Numbered from the stretch's first letter, positions 15,971 to 24,440 are shown. The stretch: DNA of 64,000 nucleotides from Bradyrhizobium sp. LLZ17 (GCF_041200145.1 NZ_CP165734.1:1922001-1986000); one strand, 5' to 3'. The notes: generated from the sequence alone by a model not told the origin. Numbers and translations are program-made.

Positions 15971-17173
15971 TCAATCCTTCGGCCGCAGCTTCTCGACTTC
16001 GGCGTCACCAGGCAGATAGTCCGAGCCCTTCTTGTAGGTGGAGTCGACCATCACGCCCTTGCCGTCCTTCAGCGCGGTCTTGCCGACATAAGCACCGAGC
16101 GTCGACTGGTGGTCGATCTTGCGGAAGGTGATTTCACCGAACGGCGACGGCACCGACAGCCCTTCCGCAGCAGTGATCAGCTTCTCCGGATCGGTCGAGC
16201 CGGCCTTGGCAAGGATCGCCGCCGCCGACTTGATGGTCTGGTAGCCGACGATGGAGCCAAGACGCGGATAGTCGTTGTACTTGGCCTGATAGGCCTTCAG
16301 GAACGCGTCATGCTCGGGCGTCTTGATCGAGTACCAGGGATAGCCGGTGACGATCCAACCCTCGGGCGTCTCCTCCTTGAGCGGATCGAGATATTCCGGC
16401 TCGCCGGTCAGGAACGAGACGACCTCGCGACCCTTGAACAGGCCGCGGGTGTTGCCTTCACGCACGAGCTTGACGAGATCAGCACCGAAGGTGACGTTGA
16501 GGATCGCTTCGGGATTGGCGGCGGCAACGGCCTGCACCACCGGGCCGGCGTCGATCTTGCCCTGCGGCGGCCATTGTTCGTCGACCCACTGGATGTCCGG
16601 ACGCTTCTCCGACATCAGCTTCTTGAACACCGCGACCGCCGACTGGCCGTATTCATAATTCGGCGCGATCGTCGCCCAGCGTTTTGCCGGCAGCTTGCTG
16701 GCTGCTTCCACCAGCATTGCCGCCTGCATGTAGTTGGAGGGACGCAGGCGGAAGGTGTACTTGTTGCCCTTCGACCAGGTGATGGCGTCCGTCAACGGCT
16801 CGGCCGCGAGGAAAAACACCTTTTTCTGGTTGGCGAAGTCGCTGACCGCAAGGCCGATGTTCGACAGGAACGTGCCCGTGAGCATCGCGACGCCCTCGCT
16901 CGAGACGAGCTCGTTGGCCGCGGTCTGCGCATCGGCCGGCTTGCCGCCGTCGTCCTTGGAGATGACGACGAGCTTCTTGCCGTTGATGCCGCCGGCCGCG
17001 TTGATCTCTTCGACCGCGAGCTGCCATCCCTTGCGATAGGGGTCGGTGAAGGCCGGCAGCAGCGAGTAGCTGTTGATCTCGCCGATCTTGATCTCCTGCG
17101 CCAGGGCCGAATGAGCCATGCCGCCGGCCAGAAGCGCGAAGGCCGCGCCGACAAAATAGGTTCTTGCTCGCAT
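15971..17173 (-). CDS. ABC importer periplasmic substrate-binding protein (LivK-like; probable nicotinate/6-hydroxynicotinate receptor)
   Basis: A 400-residue type I periplasmic binding protein. The start at ATG 17173 has GGAGG upstream and a signal peptide (MRARTYFVGAAFALLAGGMA, cleavage near ALAQ-EIKIG). Family features: IKIGEINSYSLLPAFTDPYRKG, AVEEINAAGGINGKKLVVISKDDGG, LTGTFLSNIGLAVSDFA, ATIAPNYEYGQSAV, SIVGYQTIKSAAAIL. It resembles the aromatic-compound and urea-type LivK homologues more than true leucine receptors. It is 39 nt downstream of the DUF1185 gene and upstream of the fused permease. I infer from the operon that it captures nicotinate or a pyridine relative. Confidence 0.88.
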   Translation of the reverse strand: MRARTYFVGAAFALLAGGMAHSALAQEIKIGEINSYSLLPAFTDPYRKGWQLAVEEINAAGGINGKKLVVISKDDGGKPADAQTAANELVSSEGVAMLTGTFLSNIGLAVSDFANQKKVFFLAAEPLTDAITWSKGNKYTFRLRPSNYMQAAMLVEAASKLPAKRWATIAPNYEYGQSAVAVFKKLMSEKRPDIQWVDEQWPPQGKIDAGPVVQAVAAANPEAILNVTFGADLVKLVREGNTRGLFKGREVVSFLTGEPEYLDPLKEETPEGWIVTGYPWYSIKTPEHDAFLKAYQAKYNDYPRLGSIVGYQTIKSAAAILAKAGSTDPEKLITAAEGLSVPSPFGEITFRKIDHQSTLGAYVGKTALKDGKGVMVDSTYKKGSDYLPGDAEVEKLRPKD

Positions 17174-17212
17174 CCCAACCTCCAGTTTTGAACTCACTAC
17201 CTCAGACCGTCT

Positions 17213-17797
17213 TTATCTCAGACCGTCTTCGCCCTTGATCTCCGCAACGGTCAGCCCGCCAACACGCGGCAGCGGACGGCCGCTGTCGGTGACGGCGACC
17301 GCGACCATGATTTCGTTGGCGCGCGGGGCGTCGTTGATCTGGACTTCCATCCCGTCGAAATGGCTGCGCACGAACGCCGCATCCTTGTGGCCGAGGGGAA
17401 TGTCGAGCGTCGTGCCCGGGCCGCTGCGCTTCTTCGAGGACGGGATCAGCGCCGCGCCCTTGCTCAAAACCTTGCGCACTGGCGCGCCCATTTTGGGGTG
17501 AAGAATCGCGGCCGCATGTTCCAGCTCGCCGTTTTCGCCGACGGCCGCCGCCTTGCCATAGCTCTGCGCCTTGGAACCATCGATGCCGAGTGCCGCCACG
17601 GCGCGCTTCGACAGGAGTTCGCCCAGCTCCTCGCCGATCGCGATCAGCGGCGAGAGATCCTCGACATATTGTCCGGCAAAGGGATTTTCGATCACGGCAA
17701 TGGCCGCGGCGCGCCGCGTCGGCGGCGACACCGGGCGGCCCATCTCCATCTGCGTCTCTTCGACGACGGTGACGATCTTGCGAATGATCGCGCTCAT
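17213..17797 (-). CDS. DUF1185 family protein (so-called amino acid synthesis protein)
   Basis: A 194-residue protein matching the DUF1185/AA_synth family: RKIVTVVEETQMEMGRPVSPP, RRAAAIAVIENPFAGQYVEDL, GEELGELLSKRAVAALG, GKAAAVGENGELEHAAAILHPKMG, GPGTTLDIPLGHKDAAFVRSHFD, and a conserved tail PLPRVGGLTVAEIKGEDG. It is cytoplasmic, with no membrane segment. The family name comes from old genetics and no reaction is established that I know of. It lies 15 nt after the UPF0280 gene and 39 nt before the importer receptor, so it sits inside the nicotinate operon. That suggests a step such as processing of a ring or formylglutarate intermediate, which is speculation. Confidence 0.82.
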   Translation of the reverse strand: MSAIIRKIVTVVEETQMEMGRPVSPPTRRAAAIAVIENPFAGQYVEDLSPLIAIGEELGELLSKRAVAALGIDGSKAQSYGKAAAVGENGELEHAAAILHPKMGAPVRKVLSKGAALIPSSKKRSGPGTTLDIPLGHKDAAFVRSHFDGMEVQINDAPRANEIMVAVAVTDSGRPLPRVGGLTVAEIKGEDGLR

Positions 17798-17812
17798 GTT
17801 CCACGTCCCTGC

Positions 17813-18712
17813 TCAGGCATGATTCGCATTTTCCAGCACAGCCGGGCGCGATCGTTGCCGCTCAATGTCCTTTGTTCCGATGACAAGCATATCACCACAA
17901 AGCTGCAACACGGCACCTTCGATCAATCCACGGTCGAACAATTCCCGTGCACATTCCGCGCCAGATTCGAGCGCCGTGGCGATCTCGGCCCGCGACAATT
18001 CACCGACCTCGCGGGTCACGAGACGTGCGCCGAGATCGCTGTCGGGCTGAAGCGCGTTCGCAGGCTGCCGGATGATCGCAGGATGCCCGGGCAGATCGAC
18101 AGCATTGGCGATGATCGTCGCCGCCGCATCAGCCTGCGACGCGGTCAGGGCCAGCACCGTCACGGCATCCGCAATTCCGAGCGAAAAGCTGCGGCCGTGA
18201 CGTCCGCTGGTCGCGATGCCGCGCACGGGATCGTTTGCATTGACCTTCATCGTTCGCATCACGCCATCGCGATCGAGGCGGTCCATCAGGCCGACCGAAA
18301 AGTGCTCGCCTTCGCCGAGATAGATCGCGATGTCGCCGCCGTTATTGACATAGGCCTGATCGAGCGATGCCGCCGCCAGCATGGCACCGAGGATCTCCTC
18401 CGCCACGCTTCCGGCAACCGCCGCCATCGGCGTGATGAAGCAATCGCCGGCATGCGCGGAGACGGCTGCGTGCATGCGTCGTGCAACAACGCCGTTCAGT
18501 GCGCACGTCCCCGGCACCACCGCCTTGCGCAATTCGGTCAGCTCGGCGCAGAGTTCATCGAGCAGACCGGTGAAACGGCGCGCCGCCGCCTCGTAAGCCG
18601 CACGCACGTGGTGCCCGCGCCCCCTCGCCTCCACGATCAAATCAATCGGTCCATCCTGCAAATGCAGCCGCCGGCCATCAGACAGCAATGCGATTTGCGG
18701 GAGCCTTGTCAT
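17813..18712 (-). CDS. UPF0280 family protein, ApbE-like (candidate flavin transferase for Hnr)
   Basis: 299 residues of the UPF0280 family, which is related to the ApbE FAD:protein FMN transferase fold. Seen are GTCALNGVVARRMHAAVSAHAGD, MAAVAGSVAEEILGAML, the ApbE-like YVNNGGDIAIYLGEGE (GGD at 125-127) and SLGIADAVTVLALTASQADAA near the position of the ApbE C-terminal DALST block. No signal peptide is present, so it acts in the cytoplasm. Its ATG overlaps the hnr stop by 4 nt. 6-Hydroxynicotinate reductase from E. barkeri was reported to carry covalent flavin (recalled, not checked). A dedicated flavin-attachment role is therefore attractive but unproven. Confidence 0.75.
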   Translation of the reverse strand: MTRLPQIALLSDGRRLHLQDGPIDLIVEARGRGHHVRAAYEAAARRFTGLLDELCAELTELRKAVVPGTCALNGVVARRMHAAVSAHAGDCFITPMAAVAGSVAEEILGAMLAAASLDQAYVNNGGDIAIYLGEGEHFSVGLMDRLDRDGVMRTMKVNANDPVRGIATSGRHGRSFSLGIADAVTVLALTASQADAAATIIANAVDLPGHPAIIRQPANALQPDSDLGARLVTREVGELSRAEIATALESGAECARELFDRGLIEGAVLQLCGDMLVIGTKDIERQRSRPAVLENANHA

Positions 18713-20166
18713 GCTCGCCGTCCTGGAATCGGGTTCTGCCAGGGCAACTGGCGGACATCATCACCGCCCCTCACCTCGGACAGCGGCTTCACGTAATCCA
18801 TGTGCCCGCCGAGCGCGGCATAATCGGTCAGTTTCATCGTGAACTCGATCGGCGCGACCAGCGCCGGGGTCGGCACGTAGCCGAACGCGCCTGAAGGCAT
18901 CTGCGTCACGTCGACCATGTAGGTGATGCCGCCGCCCGGCCAGACGTAGACCGGCGCGCCGCCGCTGGTGACGCGCGTCAACGCGTCTTTCACCGAGCGC
19001 GTCAGCCGCACCGGATTGTCGGTGACGCCCGCGCGCAACGAGCCGCCGGCACCCGCCATAAACAGCACCGTGCACAGCGCCGGCTCGCAATTCTCCTGGA
19101 TACGCTCGACCGAGAACTTCAGATCCGGCGGCATCTCGGTCTCGACCGGCTTCAAGGCCGCGTCGAGCACATAATAAGACGAATGCTCGCCGGTCGTGGA
19201 GACCATCAGGATCGTCAGCCCAGGCCTGGCTTCCTTGGCGTCGAACGGTCCGAGGATCGCCAGCGGATCGGAGATGTTGGTGCCGCCCCAGCCCGTTCCG
19301 GGATCGGCGACCTGGAAATAGCGGCCGGGCGTCGAGCGCCGGCCCTTCATCTTGATGCCGGTATCGGCGATATCGAGCAGCTTGCCGGCCTGGTGCTCGC
19401 TGAGCACGCCGGTGATGTGGTCGTCGACCACGACGACTTCGTCGACCTTGCCGTGCCATTGCTTGGCGAACATGCCGATGGTCGCCGAGCCGCAACCGAC
19501 GCGCATGCGCTCTTCCTTGGCGCCGTTGACGACCGGCGGCTGGCCGGCCTGCACCACCACGGTCGCACCGCCGTCCACAGTGAGTTCGACGGGCTTGCAA
19601 TTGGCGAGGTCCATCAGCGTGTCGCAGGTGACCCGGCCCTCTTTCTTGGAACCGCCGGTCAGATGATGCACTCCGCCGAGCGAGAGCATCTGCGAGCCGT
19701 ATTCGCTGGTGGTGACGTGGCCGACCGCTTCGCCCTGCGCGCGCACGGTCGCGGTTTCCGGCCCGAGATAGCGGTCGGTGTCGATCTTCACCTTGATGCC
19801 GCAATAGGAGAAGATGCCTTCGGTGACGACGGTCACCATGTCGACGCCGTCGACCTCGGACGACACGATGAACGGCGCGGGCTTGTAATCGGGATAGGTG
19901 GTGCCGGCGCCGATCGCGGTCACGAAGGTCGAGGGCTCGTGGACGATCTTGCCGTCCCAATCTTCGGTGCGGCTGAACGGCACCAGCTTGCCGCCCTGCG
20001 ACACCGTGCGTTCAAGGATGATGTGCGGATCGACGCGAACGAGCTTGCCGTCGTCATTGGCATAGCGGTCGCAGGCGCCCGCCGCGCCTGGCTTAATGTA
20101 GCACATCACCGGACAGGCATCGCAGCGGATCTTGTCGGTGGCGGCGCTCGTCGTTTCAGTCACCAT
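18709..20166 (-). CDS. hnr: 6-Hydroxynicotinate reductase
   Basis: 485 residues. It reduces 6-hydroxynicotinate to 1,4,5,6-tetrahydro-6-oxonicotinate, the substrate of enamidase. The N-terminus holds an Fe-S motif, Cys15-x2-Cys18-x3-Cys22 and Cys32 (RCDACPVMCYIKPGAAGACDRY). Further conserved cysteines are in FSYCGIKV, VTCDTLMDLANC, RVGCGSATIG and ENCEPALC. Flavin- or glycine-rich blocks include HLTGGSKKEGR, DPGTGWGGTNI and MAGAGGSLRAGV. The start at ATG 20166 puts a GTATAC palindrome 27-46 nt upstream. It heads the long minus-strand operon UPF0280-DUF1185-ABC importer-MarR and is divergent from nicAB. In E. barkeri reduced ferredoxin is the donor, which makes the co-regulated fpr a natural partner. 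Confidence 0.88.
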   Translation of the reverse strand: MVTETTSAATDKIRCDACPVMCYIKPGAAGACDRYANDDGKLVRVDPHIILERTVSQGGKLVPFSRTEDWDGKIVHEPSTFVTAIGAGTTYPDYKPAPFIVSSEVDGVDMVTVVTEGIFSYCGIKVKIDTDRYLGPETATVRAQGEAVGHVTTSEYGSQMLSLGGVHHLTGGSKKEGRVTCDTLMDLANCKPVELTVDGGATVVVQAGQPPVVNGAKEERMRVGCGSATIGMFAKQWHGKVDEVVVVDDHITGVLSEHQAGKLLDIADTGIKMKGRRSTPGRYFQVADPGTGWGGTNISDPLAILGPFDAKEARPGLTILMVSTTGEHSSYYVLDAALKPVETEMPPDLKFSVERIQENCEPALCTVLFMAGAGGSLRAGVTDNPVRLTRSVKDALTRVTSGGAPVYVWPGGGITYMVDVTQMPSGAFGYVPTPALVAPIEFTMKLTDYAALGGHMDYVKPLSEVRGGDDVRQLPWQNPIPGRRA

Positions 20167-20192
20167 GTCAAAGCCAGCGGATCACGACGGTT

Positions 20193-20212
20193 ATCATTCG
20201 TATACGAACGAT
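20193..20212. promoter_or_regulatory. Near-perfect palindromic operator upstream of hnr
   Basis: A perfect 12-bp core TTCGTATACGAA (20197-20208) lies inside the 20-bp near-palindrome ATCA...CGAT, which has one mismatched pair. It is 27 nt from the hnr ATG, in the promoter or leader. It shares the CGTATAC core with the fpr/enamidase operator at 10514-10543. Confidence 0.75.
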
Positions 20213-20346
20213 GTTGCGCGCGCTCCGGATAGCTGTCAAGCGGCGCCGCAGGCGAAAAGACGCCGCTGCCGAATAAAACCCCATTTGCCTCCCGGCGCTG
20301 TCCACAAAGCGGGCAGTTGCGCTGCACTGCGGGATGGCGGCTTGCA

Positions 20347-20362
20347 CGTTTGTGTACAAACG
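20347..20362. promoter_or_regulatory. Palindrome CGTTTGT-GT-ACAAACG upstream of nicAB
   Basis: Seven-nt inverted arms around a 2-nt centre, 68 nt upstream of the nicA ATG. The TTTGT/ACAAA arms match the outer arms of the fpr/enamidase operator but lack the GTATAC core, so a second regulator or a weaker site is possible. It is the only clear palindrome close to the nicAB start. Confidence 0.65.
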
Positions 20363-20430
20363 GTATCGTCGCGACATACGACTTGCGACCGCGGTCGCCA
20401 GAGCTTGAGAACCAGAGCTTGGAAACGAGG

Positions 20431-20913
20431 ATGACGCAGACACCGAGCCGCCTCACCGTGAACGGCAGGATCCACGACGTCGCGGCGGCGCCGCAGACGC
20501 CGCTGCTCTATGTGCTGCGCAACGATCTTCAACTCAATAGCCCGAAATATGGCTGCGGCCTCGGCGAATGCGGCACCTGCACTGTCCTGATCGACGGCGC
20601 CCCGGCGCGCTCCTGCGTGATTCCCGTCGGCGGCTGCACGGGACGCGACATCGTCACGCTCGAAGGACTCGGCACAAGCGACAAGCCGGATGTGGTGCAG
20701 CAGGCCTTCATCGACGAGCAGGCCGCGCAGTGCGGCTACTGCCTCAACGGCATGATCATGACCACGAAGGCGCTGCTCGCGATCAATCCGCGGCCGACCC
20801 AGCAGGAGGCACTGGCGGCGCTACGCTACAATCTCTGCCGCTGCGGCACGCATGTCGAAATCCTCCGCGCGGTGATGCGCGCATCGGGCCAGCTCGCCGG
20901 GGCCTGTGACTGA
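20431..20913 (+). CDS. nicA: Nicotinate dehydrogenase (hydroxylase) small subunit, [2Fe-2S]
   Basis: A 160-residue iron-sulfur subunit of the xanthine dehydrogenase family, like P. putida NicA. An N-terminal plant-type ferredoxin domain has the cluster ligands in YGCGLGECGTCTVLIDG and ARSCVIPVGGC. A C-terminal helical domain has the second [2Fe-2S] site in QCGYCLNGMIM and NLCRCGTHVEIL. The start at ATG 20431 gives the normal NicA length; the open frame upstream covers the operator and is not used. It passes electrons from the molybdenum centre of NicB to the c-type hemes. The stop overlaps the nicB ATG (TGATG), so the two subunits are coupled. Its control site is the palindrome at 20347. Confidence 0.92.
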   Translation: MTQTPSRLTVNGRIHDVAAAPQTPLLYVLRNDLQLNSPKYGCGLGECGTCTVLIDGAPARSCVIPVGGCTGRDIVTLEGLGTSDKPDVVQQAFIDEQAAQCGYCLNGMIMTTKALLAINPRPTQQEALAALRYNLCRCGTHVEILRAVMRASGQLAGACD

Positions 20914-23900
20914 TGGCCTCCGCTGTTTCGAACGGAGCTGAGCGGGCATCCGGCTCGCTTGTCGTGGTCCGCACCGTGGACGAGGTCACGTCCGAGACCT
21001 TCGTGCGGATCACCGCCGACGGCTCCGTCGCCGCCTATAATGGCCATGTCGATCTCGGCACCGGCATCCGCACTGCGCTCGGCCAGATCGTCGCCGAGGA
21101 ACTGGACGTCTCCTTTGCCCGCGTCGTGGTGGTGCTCGGCGACACCGCCATTGTGCCGAACCAGGGCGCGACGATTGCGAGCGAAACCATCCAGATTACC
21201 GCTGTCCCTCTGCGCAAGGCCGCAGCGCAAGCGCGGCACTTCCTGATCGCGCGCGCGGCGGAGCGCCTAGAGCTGCCGGCGATCGACCTCGAGATCGAGG
21301 ACGGCCTCGTCCGCGGACACAATCGCAGCGTCAGCTATGGCGAGTTGATCGGCGATGCGACCATTCGCCTCGAGCTTGATGACGACGTGCACGTCAAGGC
21401 CGTCAGCGACTACGCCATCGTCGGCCAGTCGATGCCCCGCGTTGATCTCCCAGCAAAGGCCACGGGCGAGCTGACCTTCGTGCACGACATCCGCGTGCCC
21501 GGCATGCTGCACGGCCGCGTCGTGCGTCCACCCTATGCCGGCGTCGATGCCGGTCCGTTCGTCGGCACCAGCCTGATCGCCGTCGACGAATCATCGGTGC
21601 GCGACATTCCCGGCCTCACTGCCGTCGTGCGGGTCGGCGATTTCGTCGGCGTGGTCGCCGAGCGCGAAGAGAATGCGATTCGCGCTGCCGAGCAGCTCAA
21701 GTTGAGCTGGAAGCCGACACCGGCGCTGACCGACCTCGCCGACGTCGAGACGGCGCTGCGCGCCAATCCGTCGACGCCGCGCACGCTGATCGACAAGGGC
21801 GACGTGACCATGGCGATTGCCGGGGCGGCCAAGCCGATCCAGCGCACTTACGTCTGGCCGTATCAGATGCACGCTTCGATCGGCCCCTCCTGCGCGGTCG
21901 CCGACTTCCAGAACGGCAACATCCGAGTCTGGTCGGGTACCCAAAATCCGCACCTGCTGCGCGGCGACCTTGCCCTGCTGATCGAGCGCCCGGAGAGCGA
22001 GATCGAGGTGATCCGGCTCGAGGCCGCCGGCTGCTATGGCCGCAACTGCGCCGACGATGTCACTGCGGATGCGCTGCTGCTGTCGCGCGCGGTCGGTCGT
22101 CCCGTGCGCGTGCAATTGACACGCGAGCAGGAGCACGCCTGGGAGCCCAAGGGCACCGCGCAGCTCATCGATGTCAATGGCGGCCTGAATGCCGAAGGCG
22201 GCGTCGCGGCTTACGATCTCGCCACGCGCTATCCGTCGAACGCGGCGCCGACGCTGGCGCTGTTGCTGACGGGACGGATCTCGCCCGAGCCCGCCGTCCT
22301 CCAGATGGGCGATCGCACCGCGATCCCGCCCTACGATTACGACCATATGCGCGTCGTCGCCCACGACATGGCGCCGATCGTGCGCGCGTCCTGGCTTCGC
22401 GGCGTCTCGGCGCTGCCGAACACCTTTGCGCACGAATCCTACATCGACGAGCTCGCCAACGAGGCCGGCGTCGATCCAATCGAATACCGCCTGCGCTACC
22501 TCAGGGATCAGCGCGCGGTCGATCTCGTCAATGCGGTCGCCGAGCGCGCGGGTTGGACGCCACGGCCGGTGCGCGAGGAGAAAGACGGCGAGGTCGTGCA
22601 CGGGCGCGGCTTCGCCTATGCGCTCTATGTCCACAGCAAGTTTCCCGGCTATGGCGCGGCGTGGTCGGCCTGGGTGGCCGACGTTGCCGTCAACAAGACC
22701 ACCGGCGATGTCAGCGTGACGCGTGTGATCGCGGGACAAGACTCCGGATTGATGATCAATCCGGATGGCGTGCGCCACCAGATCCACGGCAATGTCATCC
22801 AATCGACCAGCCGCGCGCTGATGGAGGAAGTCTCGTTCGAGCGCGGCGCGGTGGCGGCGCGCGAATGGGGCGCCTATCCGATCATTCCCTTCCCCGACAT
22901 ACCCAAGATCGACGTGTTGTTGCTGCCGCGGCCGGACCAGCCGCCACTCGGCGTCGGCGAGTCCGCCTCCGTGCCGAGCGCTGCGGCGATTGCCAATGCA
23001 ATCTTCGACGCCACCGGCGTGCGCTTTCGCGAACCTCCGTTTACGCCGGAGCGTATCCTGAGGGGACTGCGTGGCGACGCAGCAGCCAGGCCGCAAGCCC
23101 TGCCCGCTCCGCCCAGGCCACAGCCGTCACGCATCTGGCAAAATCCGTTCGCCAAGCGCACCGGCATGTTCGCGACGATTGCAGCTGTCTGCACCGCTGC
23201 GATCGGTATCGGAACAGCGCTGCTGCCCGGTCGCGCCATCGCGCCGATCGCGCAGCCGGATGCGTCAGTCTATTCCGCGGCGACGATCGCGCGCGGCCAG
23301 CAGCTCGCGGCGCTCGGCAATTGCGCGGAGTGCCACACCAATGTCCGTGGTGCGCCCAATGCCGGCGGCCGCGCGCTGGAGACGCCGTTCGGCACGATCT
23401 ACGCAACCAACATCACGCCCGACGTCGAAACCGGAATCGGTGCCTGGTCCTATCCGGCCTTCGAGCGCGCGATGCGCGACGGGCTGCATCGCGACGGTCG
23501 GCAGCTCTATCCGGCTTTTCCCTACACGCATTTTTCTAAGACGAGCGATGCCGACCTTCAGGCGCTCTACGCCTATTTGATGGCGCAGCCTGCGGTGCGG
23601 GCCACGGCGCCTGCGAACACGCTGGCCTTCCCGTTCAACCTTCGTCCGCTGCTTGCGGGATGGAATGCGCTGTTCCACCGGCCCAACGAGTTCAAGCCCG
23701 ATCCCGCAAAATCCGAGCAGTGGAATCGCGGCGCCTATCTGGTCGAGGGCCTCGGCCATTGCAGCGCCTGCCACTCGCCGCGCAACGCGCTCGGCGCCGA
23801 GCGGCGCAACGCCTATCTCGCCGGCGGCTTTGCCGAGGGCTGGGAGGCGCCGGCGCTCACCTCGCTCTCGCTCGCGCCGATCCCGTGGAGCGAGGACGAG

Positions 23901-24440
23901 CTGTTCGCCTATTTGCGCACCGGCCAGTCGCGCTATCACGGCGTCGCCGCCGGCCCGATGGCTCCGATCATCAGGGATCTCACGGCGCTGCCCGACCACG
24001 AGATCCGTGCGATGGCGGTCTATCTCAACTCATTCAGCGACGCTGCGACCGACCGGCAGACGCAGGATGCGCTCGCTGCGGAGCTCGAAGCGGCGACGCA
24101 AGTCACCGTCGCGGCGTCCGCCGGCGCGCGGCTCTATCAGGGCGCCTGCGCGGTCTGCCACGAGGTCGGTGGCCTGCCGCTGTTCGGCAGCCGGCCCTCG
24201 CTCGCGCTCAACAGCAATCTGCACAGCGCGACGCCGGACAACCTTGTGCAAGTCATCCTGCACGGCATCACCGAGCCGGCCTCCAGCGATCTCGGCTACA
24301 TGCCCGCTTTCAGGAACAGCATGAGCGACGCGCAGCTCGAAGCGCTCGTCACGTTCCTGCGCCGGCAGTTTGCGCCCGACAGGCCGGCGTGGAGCGGCGT
24401 CCGCGAGACGATTGCGCGCGTGCGCACGTCAACTCACTAA
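20913..24440 (+). CDS. nicB: Nicotinate dehydrogenase large subunit, molybdopterin domain fused to a triheme cytochrome c
   Basis: 1175 residues. The first about 720 form a xanthine dehydrogenase-type Mo-cofactor domain: YNGHVDLGTGIRTALGQIVAEE near the start, RVDLPAKATGELTFVHDIRVPGMLHGRVVR, EAAGCYGRNCADDV, and GVGESASVPSAAAIANAIFDATG with the catalytic GVGE glutamate near residue 690. A membrane anchor follows (MFATIAAVCTAAIGIGTALL from residue 752). Then come three c-type heme motifs: CAECH (804), CSACH (950) and CAVCH (1079). This is the architecture of P. putida NicB, which hydroxylates nicotinate to 6-hydroxynicotinate and sends electrons to the respiratory chain. The start of the Mo domain comes before the usual order of aldehyde-oxidase domains, as in other isoquinoline or nicotinate-type relatives. 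Its stop overlaps the convergent dioxygenase stop. Confidence 0.92.
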   Translation: MASAVSNGAERASGSLVVVRTVDEVTSETFVRITADGSVAAYNGHVDLGTGIRTALGQIVAEELDVSFARVVVVLGDTAIVPNQGATIASETIQITAVPLRKAAAQARHFLIARAAERLELPAIDLEIEDGLVRGHNRSVSYGELIGDATIRLELDDDVHVKAVSDYAIVGQSMPRVDLPAKATGELTFVHDIRVPGMLHGRVVRPPYAGVDAGPFVGTSLIAVDESSVRDIPGLTAVVRVGDFVGVVAEREENAIRAAEQLKLSWKPTPALTDLADVETALRANPSTPRTLIDKGDVTMAIAGAAKPIQRTYVWPYQMHASIGPSCAVADFQNGNIRVWSGTQNPHLLRGDLALLIERPESEIEVIRLEAAGCYGRNCADDVTADALLLSRAVGRPVRVQLTREQEHAWEPKGTAQLIDVNGGLNAEGGVAAYDLATRYPSNAAPTLALLLTGRISPEPAVLQMGDRTAIPPYDYDHMRVVAHDMAPIVRASWLRGVSALPNTFAHESYIDELANEAGVDPIEYRLRYLRDQRAVDLVNAVAERAGWTPRPVREEKDGEVVHGRGFAYALYVHSKFPGYGAAWSAWVADVAVNKTTGDVSVTRVIAGQDSGLMINPDGVRHQIHGNVIQSTSRALMEEVSFERGAVAAREWGAYPIIPFPDIPKIDVLLLPRPDQPPLGVGESASVPSAAAIANAIFDATGVRFREPPFTPERILRGLRGDAAARPQALPAPPRPQPSRIWQNPFAKRTGMFATIAAVCTAAIGIGTALLPGRAIAPIAQPDASVYSAATIARGQQLAALGNCAECHTNVRGAPNAGGRALETPFGTIYATNITPDVETGIGAWSYPAFERAMRDGLHRDGRQLYPAFPYTHFSKTSDADLQALYAYLMAQPAVRATAPANTLAFPFNLRPLLAGWNALFHRPNEFKPDPAKSEQWNRGAYLVEGLGHCSACHSPRNALGAERRNAYLAGGFAEGWEAPALTSLSLAPIPWSEDELFAYLRTGQSRYHGVAAGPMAPIIRDLTALPDHEIRAMAVYLNSFSDAATDRQTQDALAAELEAATQVTVAASAGARLYQGACAVCHEVGGLPLFGSRPSLALNSNLHSATPDNLVQVILHGITEPASSDLGYMPAFRNSMSDAQLEALVTFLRRQFAPDRPAWSGVRETIARVRTSTH

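Noticed and set aside
10592..24440. Oxidative maleamate pathway of nicotinate breakdown (nicC, nicX, nicD, nicF)
   Set aside because: No 6-hydroxynicotinate monooxygenase, N-formylmaleamate deformylase or maleamate amidase is present; the cluster has Hnr and enamidase instead. The extradiol dioxygenase has a different operator and was not assigned to this pathway.
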